In this document: in pieces, positions 1 through 4,445 of the stretch
Layout: each line of letters opens with the position of its first letter
How positions within the stretch are numbered: position 1 is the stretch's first letter
The notes under the pieces: model-generated
What the model saw: the letters and a program-made list of their open reading frames with translations, nothing else
Told to the model about the DNA's origin: nothing
Database searches by the model: none
Translations under genes and position numbers: made by a program
Source of the DNA: Spirochaetaceae bacterium
GTDB taxonomy: Bacteria; Spirochaetota; Spirochaetia; Treponematales; Breznakiellaceae
Length of the DNA stretch: 5,024 bases
Direction of reading: 5' to 3'
Assembly: GCA_031265535.1 (NCBI GenBank)
Contig: JAISCO010000278.1
Coordinates: forward strand, 1 to 5,024

Positions 1-114
1 TCGTATGACTTCCGCTATCCCGCCGCGCCCGTATGAAAGGGCCTCGCCCGCCAAAAATAATCGCTTTTGCATCTCATTCAACTGAGGCAGCATCATCTTT
101 ATTCGCTCTTCCAT
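1..114 (-). CDS. ISAzo13-type transposase, N-terminal fragment (runs off the left edge)
   Basis: Translating the minus strand from the ATG at 114 gives 38 open codons up to the window edge, beginning MEERIKMMLPQLNEMQKRLF and continuing with GEALSYGRGGIAEVIR. The pattern LPxLNExQKRLxxAGEAxxxGRGGI is what I know from the start of ISAzo13-family DDE transposases, where it leads into a helix-turn-helix DNA-binding region; the catalytic part would lie to the left of the window. The start is supported by a near-consensus promoter 50 bp upstream and a G-rich leader. In-frame Met7 and Met8 are possible later starts, but they would remove part of the conserved motif. Whether the gene is intact cannot be seen. 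The family call rests on recognition of a short stretch only. Confidence 0.7.
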   Translation of the reverse strand, partial: MEERIKMMLPQLNEMQKRLFLAGEALSYGRGGIAEVIR

Positions 115-124
115 AATATATTTA

Positions 125-144
125 CCCCCCCCCCCCCACCCCCC
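125..144. repeat. Homopolymer tract C13-A-C6 (G-tract in the transposase leader)
   Basis: There are thirteen C at 125-137, an A at 138 and six C at 139-144. In the minus-strand transcript this reads G6-U-G13 and ends 10 nt before the transposase ATG. It is therefore in the untranslated leader, downstream of the promoter and overlapping the place where a Shine-Dalgarno sequence should be. A run of this length is prone to slippage in replication and also to sequencing or assembly error. The G-runs could act as an over-long Shine-Dalgarno or fold into a G-quadruplex; both are inferences. Confidence 0.85.
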
Positions 145-164
145 TACTGATGCTTGGTAAAAAT

Positions 165-193
165 ATTATAACACAATACCCTGAAATAGTCAA
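165..193 (-). promoter_or_regulatory. Strong sigma-70-type promoter for the transposase gene
   Basis: On the minus strand there is TTGACT (188-193), a 17-bp spacer and TATAAT (165-170). TGT comes immediately before the -10 box, giving an extended -10 (TGnTATAAT). The match is five of six at -35 and six of six at -10 with ideal spacing. The predicted start is the A at about 158, giving a leader of about 44 nt that contains the G-tract. This is the best promoter in the window. Confidence 0.75.
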
Positions 194-222
194 GTTATTA
201 TTTGACAGTTCCTAAGAGTTTG

Positions 223-244
223 GCTCAATGCTTTCGCATTGAGC
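223..244 (-). other. Perfect 9-bp hairpin with GAAA tetraloop (minus-strand reading)
   Basis: GCTCAATGC (223-231) and GCATTGAGC (236-244) are perfect inverted repeats separated by 4 nt. Read on the minus strand the loop is GAAA, a stable GNRA tetraloop. The minus-strand box TTGGCGCAAAGC (249-260) lies 4 nt upstream, and the hairpin is upstream of the transposase promoter. No T-run follows, so an intrinsic terminator is not clear. It belongs to a set of hairpins between the ATPase gene and the transposase gene. Confidence 0.6.
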
Positions 245-274
245 TTGCGCTTTGCGCCAAAAATCATGGAGTTA

Positions 275-298
275 GCGCGGAAATTTCAGTTTCCGCGC
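275..298. other. 9-bp hairpin in the intergenic region
   Basis: GCGCGGAAA (275-283) pairs perfectly with TTTCCGCGC (290-298) around a 6-nt loop. It is downstream of the ATPase gene and would be in its 3' untranslated region if transcription continues. It has no flanking T-tract on either side. It could stabilise a 3' end or be part of an intergenic repeat family; the function is unknown. Confidence 0.55.
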
Positions 299-317
299 CA
301 AATTACGATTAAAACAA

Positions 318-371
318 TGAACCTAAGATTCAGCGTGAATTAGGTTCAGCGTGAACCAAGGGTTCACGTTG
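318..371 (-). terminator. Overlapping hairpins directly after the CooC-like gene; possible terminator or 3'-end stabiliser
   Basis: Immediately after the TGA of the ATPase gene (372-374), positions 347-371 form an 11-bp stem with one G-T pair and a 3-nt loop; the core is GTGAACC/GGTTCAC. An alternative 9-bp stem joins TGAACCTAA (318-326) to TTAGGTTCA (340-348) and shares bases 347-348 with the first. TTCAGCGTGAA occurs twice (330-340 and 345-355). The position suits transcription ending or RNA 3' protection, but the U-tract expected of a classical intrinsic terminator is missing, so the terminator label is uncertain. Confidence 0.4.
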
Positions 372-1151
372 TCAAACAAGCCCGATGTCAAGTTTCCCGA
401 TTATTGTTTTTAGTGCGGCTTTTACAGGCGCGTCTTCCGGCAGCGTAACAAGCGCTTTACCCGCGGAGTCATATTCATATACCAAGTCATCGTGAGGCAG
501 TACTCCAAGCAGTTTCAAGTTTTGCAGTTCAATTTCCTGCTTAATGCCGTCGTTCAGCGCCCCACCCGGAGCGCGATTGACTATCAGAAAAACATCTTTG
601 GCTTTAAGGTCAAGGCTTGTTATCATATTTGCGATACGGCCGGCCGCCTGAATTCCGCGCCGTGAACAATCACTTACAAGGATAATAAGATCCACCGGGG
701 GCAGGATGCCGCGGCTTATATGCTCAAGCCCCGCCTCGTTGTCAACCACCGTATAGGCGTAATTTAGATAGTACTTGCGAATCTGTTCGCGCAGAATATC
801 GTTTACAAAGCAGTAACATCCCTTACTTTGCGTCCGCCCCATCACAAGCATATCAAAATGATCCTGCTCAATAAGCGCGTCCGCAAACTTGTAGTTAGCG
901 TACTCCTGCTTGGACATTCCGATAGGAATGGGGCTGGGTTCCGCCATCGCGGCGTGAGCTATTTCCTCGCGCAAATCGCCAAGCGTTAAATCAACTTCAA
1001 CACCCAACACTTCGTTAAGGTTCGAGTTAGCATCGGCGTCAACCGCAAGCACCGGCCCCTTTCCCGCCTGAATCAAATAATTTATAAAAAGCCCGCATGT
1101 TGTAGTTTTTCCGACGCCGCCTTTGCCGGCAAATGCTACAGTAAACGTCAT
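372..1151 (-). CDS. cooC: CooC-family P-loop ATPase, metal-insertion (nickel) accessory protein for a CODH-type enzyme
   Basis: This 259-residue cytoplasmic protein is of the SIMIBI/MinD class. Residues 9-17 are GKGGVGKTT, a deviant Walker A with the signature Lys10. DADANSNLNEVLG (38-50) is the switch-like segment after strand 2, and VVDNEAGLEH (135-144) is the Walker B region with Asp137. Cys112-Tyr-Cys114 matches the CxC pair that CooC proteins use to bind Ni(II) across the dimer. The length fits CooC (about 250-260). In known cases CooC uses ATP hydrolysis to load nickel into the C-cluster of carbon monoxide dehydrogenase or CODH/ACS. No CODH gene is in the window, so the exact client is inferred. 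The start ATG overlaps the stop of the upstream HMA gene as ATGA, with a weak AGGTG 5 nt before it, which points to translational coupling. Family confidence is high; the exact metal is less sure. Confidence 0.85.
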   Translation of the reverse strand: MTFTVAFAGKGGVGKTTTCGLFINYLIQAGKGPVLAVDADANSNLNEVLGVEVDLTLGDLREEIAHAAMAEPSPIPIGMSKQEYANYKFADALIEQDHFDMLVMGRTQSKGCYCFVNDILREQIRKYYLNYAYTVVDNEAGLEHISRGILPPVDLIILVSDCSRRGIQAAGRIANMITSLDLKAKDVFLIVNRAPGGALNDGIKQEIELQNLKLLGVLPHDDLVYEYDSAGKALVTLPEDAPVKAALKTIIGKLDIGLV

Positions 1152-1351
1152 GCGGGCACCTGATATCCCGCTTCGATTACCGCGGCTTTAAGCGCGTCGA
1201 GTGTTACGTTGTCGGCATGGTCAATCTCCGCCTTTTTGCTTTTTAGATTTACCTTGGCCTTCTTTACACCGGCAACAGCTTTTAGGGCATCCGTTACGTG
1301 CTTTACACAATGTTCACACGTCATACCATCAACAATAAATGTAGTTTTCAT
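1148..1351 (-). CDS. Small HMA-domain metal-binding protein (copper chaperone CopZ-like)
   Basis: The protein has 67 residues and is a single heavy-metal-associated domain with the beta-alpha-beta-beta-alpha-beta pattern. GMTCEHC (residues 9-15) contains the metal-binding Cys12 and Cys15. VAGVKKAKVNLKSKKAEI is the usual middle of the fold, and ALKAAVIEAGYQV is the last helix and strand. Such free-standing domains bind Cu(I), or sometimes other soft metals, and pass them to ATPases or enzymes in the cytoplasm. The ATG at 1351 is chosen because AAGGAG lies 6 nt upstream and the conserved domain starts there; a start at 1423 would add 24 residues of non-domain sequence. It is the first gene of a two-gene operon, and its TGA overlaps the ATG of the CooC-like gene. 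That pairing makes a role with a CODH-related metal possible; copper is the default for the family. Confidence 0.88.
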   Translation of the reverse strand: MKTTFIVDGMTCEHCVKHVTDALKAVAGVKKAKVNLKSKKAEIDHADNVTLDALKAAVIEAGYQVPA

Positions 1352-1385
1352 TTTTAGCTCCTTAATCGGCGTTTCTAAAAACCTC

Positions 1386-1399
1386 TTTGAGCGCTGAAA
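1386..1399. promoter_or_regulatory. Candidate operator palindrome at the transcription start of the metal operon
   Basis: TTTGAGCGCTGAAA is a 14-bp near-perfect palindrome centred on AGCGCT, with one mismatched pair. It begins at the predicted +1 (about 1399) of the operon promoter and covers roughly +1 to +14, a position where a bound repressor would block transcription. I do not recognise it as a known CsoR, CopY, NikR or Fur box. Chance occurrence is quite possible. Confidence 0.25.
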
Positions 1400-1405
1400 T
1401 GTCCG

Positions 1406-1434
1406 GCTATAAAAATAAAACAATGTGGTGTCTA
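1406..1434 (-). promoter_or_regulatory. Candidate promoter of the HMA-cooC operon
   Basis: On the minus strand TAGACA (1429-1434), a 17-bp spacer and TATAGC (1406-1411) match five of six and four of six consensus positions. The predicted start near 1399 leaves a leader of about 48 nt before the HMA ATG. It is the best candidate I found upstream of this gene, but the -10 box is imperfect. Confidence 0.4.
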
Positions 1435-1580
1435 AAAGCCGGTTGTTTTTCGGCGTCCCCGCGGTTTTTCGGGTTAAAATCCCATGAAACGCGCATTTTT
1501 AACAGAAAAGCCTTAGTCTCTTAATTTTTAAGGTTTTCTTATCTGATTATATGATAAGCAAAATAAATAACTCTGTCGAC
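1435..1580. other. Intergenic DNA with no gene seen
   Basis: Between the operon promoter and the repeat block I see no gene. There is a weak inverted repeat CCTTA/TAAGG (1511-1515 and 1529-1533) followed on the plus strand by TTTTCTT, and a CTTATC/GATAAG pair (1538-1543 and 1553-1558). Either could be a minor terminator reading left to right, but nothing supported is transcribed into them. Confidence 0.4.
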
Positions 1581-2045
1581 CCCCATTTGCCATGGAGGCA
1601 CATGCGCTCCGCGCTAGCGTCTTGCCGCCGCTCGTTGGCGGCGGAGATGCGTTCATGTTGATAGTAGCGGTCGGGACTTTGCCTCCGCTTCGATAATCAG
1701 ATTTTAGAAGGGCTTTGGGAATGCTAACGCGGAGCGTATATAAAACCCACCGGCGGACACCAAAGGCCGTTTTCGGTATGCTAAGAACGTATGTAAACCC
1801 AACAAAAATGAGGAATGAGCAATTAACAATGAGCAATGCGGGCAGTCGCGTATGCCAATCGCTATTTGCGTATCCGAAGGCACGGAGTAAAGCCCGCTTT
1901 GGGTATGCCGGCGCGGAGCGCATGTAAACCCACTGGTGGGCTGGCGGGCGCGTATGCCAATCGCCTTTGCCTTACCGACGGCACGGCGTGAAGGCCGTTT
2001 TCGGTATGCCGGCGCGGAGCGCATGTGCCTCCATGGCAAATGGGG
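1581..2045. repeat. 465-bp repeat block bounded by a perfect 34-bp inverted repeat
   Basis: Positions 1581-1614 and 2012-2045 are exact reverse complements over 34 bp (core ATTTGCCATGGAGGCACATG). The 397 bp between them hold degenerate copies of a unit like GCGGAGCGyATGTAAACCCA at about 1729-1750, 1788-1801 (diverged) and 1913-1932, with a truncated copy at the right end and an inverted one at the left end. A 19-bp sequence starting AAGGCCGTTTTC occurs at 1763-1781 and again at 1991-2009. AATGAGCAAT is repeated at 1814-1823 and 1828-1837. A GCCGCC/GGCGGC hairpin lies at 1624-1642. No reading frame resembles a transposase and no target-site duplication is evident. It could be a non-autonomous MITE-like element or a compound intergenic repeat; I cannot tell which. 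Confidence 0.75.
1838..2026 (+). repeat. Imperfect tandem repeat, about 101-102 bp unit, two copies
   Basis: GCGTATGCCAATCGC starts at 1848 and at 1950, 102 bp apart. GGTATGCCGGCGCGGAGCGC ends the first unit near 1902 and the second near 2003, 101 bp apart. Between these anchors the copies are similar but diverged (for example CCGAAGGCACGGAGTAAAG against CCGACGGCACGGCGTGAAG). The second copy runs into the right arm of the 34-bp inverted repeat. The unit is too long and too diverged for a CRISPR repeat. Confidence 0.65.
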
Positions 2046-2074
2046 TTGATTATTATGAGAGTATGCGATATTGT
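2046..2074 (+). promoter_or_regulatory. Weak candidate promoter for the small COX24/bS22-like gene
   Basis: TTGATT (2046-2051), a 17-bp spacer and TATTGT (2069-2074) are each four of six matches. It begins at the base after the right arm of the inverted repeat and sits about 57 bp before the GTG start of the small gene. Spacing is ideal, but the hexamers are poor. Confidence 0.3.
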
Positions 2075-2130
2075 AAAGGAGCCGGCTACGAACATTCGGA
2101 AGACGGAACAAATTTAGAGAGGAGCTTTAC

Positions 2131-2220
2131 GTGCCCTGCGGAAGAAAACGCAAACTTAAAAAAATCGCGACCCATAAGCGTAAAAAGAAACTAAGAAAGA
2201 ATCGCCATAAGAACAAATGA
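2131..2220 (+). CDS. 29-residue very basic protein, AURKAIP1/COX24-domain (bS22-like ribosomal) family
   Basis: GTG CCC TGC GGA opens a 29-codon frame ending with TGA at 2218-2220. The protein begins VPCGRKRK (Met in vivo) and continues KIATHKRKKKLRKNRHKNK; more than half of its residues are Lys or Arg. The PxGRKRK..ATHKRKKxLRKNRHK pattern is the one I know from short bacterial COX24/AURKAIP1-domain proteins, related to mitochondrial mS38 and mycobacterial bS22, which sit in the small ribosomal subunit in contact with rRNA. The GTG start is supported by GAGAGGAGC about 5 nt upstream and by conservation from the PCG motif; no ATG is available in frame near it. It is easily missed because of its size and start codon. 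A ribosomal role is inferred from the family. Confidence 0.8.
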   Translation: MPCGRKRKLKKIATHKRKKKLRKNRHKNK

Positions 2221-2507
2221 ACCGCCTCGCCGCGAAAGACGCAAATTTATTTACGTCAAAAATTTGCGGCGAGATGTCTCGTAAACGTTACATCGTTTAC
2301 GAGAGGTGTTCTGTAAAGAATTTATTGCTGGTGTTACCGATTCTAAGCACCCTTAAAGAGCGGGGTATTAAACCTCGCTGTGAATAAATTGGCGCAAAGC
2401 AATTTCAAGCCGCGAAAACGCGGCTTGCGGCAGCTTACTATGGATGTTGGTATTAACGGACTCTTTTTGCGCGGCGGGGTTTATCTATGAAGCTATGATA
2501 TGAGGCT
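2221..2507 (+). other. Hairpin-rich intergenic region / dxs leader with tiny ORFs
   Basis: This stretch of 287 bases has no recognised gene. It contains CTCGCCGC/GCGGCGAG (2226-2233 and 2266-2273), an alternative stem CGCAAATTT/AAATTTGCG (2240-2248 and 2260-2268) that competes with it, a perfect 10-bp stem CTCGTAAACG/CGTTTACGAG (2278-2287 and 2294-2303), and CAAGCCGCG/CGCGGCTTG with an AAAA loop (2406-2427). None is followed by a U-tract. ATG at 2440 opens a 16-codon frame (MDVGINGLFLRGGVYL) ending at 2490. Three further micro-ORFs (starts at 2487, 2495 and 2500) overlap each other and the last overlaps the dxs start. No clear promoter was found. I see no TPP riboswitch motif. It could be the shared 3'/5' untranslated region of the small gene and dxs. 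Confidence 0.5.
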
Positions 2508-4445
2508 ATGAATAGAAAAGAAACACTCTTAGAGCGTATCAACGGACCGTGTGACATAAAGAGTTTATCCTTCGTTGAACTTGAAACGCTTGCGGCGGAG
2601 ATCCGGCATCTTATTTATACCACAGTCTCTAAGAATGGCGGGCATCTTTCGTCAAATTTCGGCGTTGTTGAACTTTCCATTGCCCTGCACCGTGTATTTA
2701 ACTCGCCGGAAGACAAAATTATTTGGGATGTAGGCCACCAGTGTTACGCCCATAAAATACTAACCGGACGGCGTGACGCTTTCGCCGGTTTACGCCGGAA
2801 AGACGGGCTTAGCGGATTTCCTAACCGTAATGAAAGCCTTCACGATCCCTTAGGCACAGGACATGCGTCAACATCCATATCGTCGGCGCTTGGATTTTTG
2901 GTTGGAGAAAGATTTTCCGGCGGCAAAGGACTCGCAATTGCCGTAATTGGCGATGGCGCGTTAACCGGCGGCATGGCTTACGAAGCGCTGTCGCACGCCG
3001 GACAACTCGGCCTGCCGCTGATTGTAATTTTAAATGACAACCGCATGTCAATAAGCCCCAATGTTGGCGGAATTTCCAAATATTTAAGCCATCTTTCCAT
3101 GAAGGCAAAATATCAAAACTTTAGACGCGCGTTTGACGCATCCATAAAAAAAATCCCGGTGATAGGCGTACCGCTTTTTAACGGCATTACTCGGCTAAAA
3201 CGCGCGGTTAAGGCGGTTTTTTATCACGATAACTTTTTTGTCGACCTTGGTTTTGAATATGTAGGGCCGATTGACGGTCATAATATTGAACGGCTCGAAG
3301 CCGTGCTGCGCGATGTTCAAAAACTCAACCTGCCGGTAGTGGTTCATGTTTTGACAAAAAAAGGCAAAGGCTACGAACCTGCCGAGCAAGATCCCAGCTT
3401 GTTCCATGCTCTGAGCCCCTCCTCAAAATTGACGGAACAGACGACTTCGGCAAACACCAAAGACGGCGGACATCATGATGATCTCAGTTTTTCACAAATG
3501 TTTAGCGAGGCAATGCTTGAACTTGGCGGCAAAGAGCCGCGCCTTGTCGCTGTTACGGCGGCAATGGAACACGGAACGGGGTTGAGCGCGTTTCGCGCCG
3601 CGTACCCCGGACGCTTTTTTGACGCCGGCATAGCGGAAGAACACGCCGTTACTTTTGGGGCGGCCCTTGCCGCGCGCGGAATGCGTCCGGTTGTGGCAAT
3701 ATACTCAACATTTTTACAACGCGCAGTTGACCAAATCATTCATGACGTTTCATTACAACGCCTGCCGGTATTATTTGCCGTTGACCGCGCCGGGTTTGTA
3801 GCCGGAGACGGCGAAACCCATCAAGGCCTGTTTGACATAAGCCTGCTTCGCGCCATCCCCAACATGACGGTGCTCGCGCCTGCTTTCGGTGAAGAATTAC
3901 GCATGATGCTGGAATGGGCGCTTACACAAAACAATCCCTGCGCGATCCGTTACCCCAAAGCGCCGGCGCCTTTTCAGGCGGCGCCGTTTCAAGACGGCGT
4001 TTTAGATGCTTTAGCGCCAATACCGCCGCTCGAAACAGGCCGGGGGGCATTTGTTGATTTTGGACCAGACGGATCCGCCGGGAAAAATGTACTAGTGGCT
4101 TTTACCGGCAGCCTTTATCCTTCAATCCGCCGCGCCGCTCAGTTGCTGCGTGAACAGAACATCAAAGCCGGATTCTATAACCTGCGTTTCTTAAAGCCGG
4201 TAGACGAAGATTACCTCGCCGGCCTGCTCAACAGTTATAAGACGGCGGTTTTTGTAGAGGAAGGAGTAAAAAACGGCGGCTTTGGCGAGTATGCGGCGGA
4301 TCTGGCGCTGCGGAAAAACTGTCCGGCAAAAATTATCACGCTGAACGCGGGGGACCGGTACTTTGCGCAGGGCAGCCGCGAAGAACTCCTTGCCGGATGC
4401 GGTCTGGACGGTGAAGGCATAGCCGCAAGTATTCTTAACGGTTAA
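2508..4445 (+). CDS. dxs: 1-deoxy-D-xylulose-5-phosphate synthase
   Basis: Dxs condenses pyruvate and glyceraldehyde 3-phosphate to 1-deoxy-D-xylulose 5-phosphate with loss of CO2. It is the first step of the MEP route to isoprenoids and also supplies thiamin and pyridoxal synthesis, in the cytoplasm. The protein has 645 residues (E. coli 620). The N-terminal ThDP domain has GHLSSN (His46), WDVGHQCYAHK (73-83), GTGHAST (His119) and the ThDP/Mg motif GDG (148-150) leading to LNDN (175-178). The middle domain has AEEHAV with catalytic Glu377, STFLQRAVDQ (400-409), DRAGFVAGDGETHQG (426-440) and IRYPK (480-484). The C-terminal transketolase domain has FVEEGVKNGGFG (582-593). About 15-20 extra residues lie between the middle and last domains (about 485-525). 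ATG 2508 is the only usable start, because an in-frame TGA lies just upstream; GAGG (2502-2505) is only 2 nt away, so initiation may be weak or coupled. All catalytic residues are present. Confidence 0.97.
   Translation: MNRKETLLERINGPCDIKSLSFVELETLAAEIRHLIYTTVSKNGGHLSSNFGVVELSIALHRVFNSPEDKIIWDVGHQCYAHKILTGRRDAFAGLRRKDGLSGFPNRNESLHDPLGTGHASTSISSALGFLVGERFSGGKGLAIAVIGDGALTGGMAYEALSHAGQLGLPLIVILNDNRMSISPNVGGISKYLSHLSMKAKYQNFRRAFDASIKKIPVIGVPLFNGITRLKRAVKAVFYHDNFFVDLGFEYVGPIDGHNIERLEAVLRDVQKLNLPVVVHVLTKKGKGYEPAEQDPSLFHALSPSSKLTEQTTSANTKDGGHHDDLSFSQMFSEAMLELGGKEPRLVAVTAAMEHGTGLSAFRAAYPGRFFDAGIAEEHAVTFGAALAARGMRPVVAIYSTFLQRAVDQIIHDVSLQRLPVLFAVDRAGFVAGDGETHQGLFDISLLRAIPNMTVLAPAFGEELRMMLEWALTQNNPCAIRYPKAPAPFQAAPFQDGVLDALAPIPPLETGRGAFVDFGPDGSAGKNVLVAFTGSLYPSIRRAAQLLREQNIKAGFYNLRFLKPVDEDYLAGLLNSYKTAVFVEEGVKNGGFGEYAADLALRKNCPAKIITLNAGDRYFAQGSREELLAGCGLDGEGIAASILNG

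Noticed and set aside
1..200. Exact insertion-sequence boundary
   Set aside because: Only one end could be in the window, and without the other terminal repeat or a target duplication I cannot place it.
1148..1423. Longer version of the HMA gene starting at 1423
   Set aside because: The extra 24 residues are not part of the HMA fold, the extension would cover the predicted promoter, and the strong AAGGAG sits before the ATG at 1351.
1838..2026. CRISPR-like array
   Set aside because: Only two copies of a unit of about 101 bp are present with diverged interiors; there are no short identical repeats with unique spacers and no cas gene.
1528..2111. Minus-strand open frames of 77-135 codons across the repeat block
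   Set aside because: Their translations repeat the same segments in different frames (such as MRSAPAYPKR and SACASMANG), they overlap each other, and they follow the DNA repeats. They are translated intergenic repeats, not genes.
1715..2194. Plus-strand open frames of 70 and 75 codons
   Set aside because: They lie mostly within the repeat block, have no convincing ribosome binding site or family pattern, and the second overlaps the small COX24-like gene in another frame.
2221..2507. TPP riboswitch or tRNA upstream of dxs
   Set aside because: Dxs makes a thiamin precursor and uses ThDP, so I looked for the conserved CTGAGA and ACCTGAT segments and found neither; no cloverleaf with a T-loop was found.
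2821..4420. Minus-strand open frames inside dxs
   Set aside because: They are shadows of the conserved dxs frame and have no family pattern of their own.
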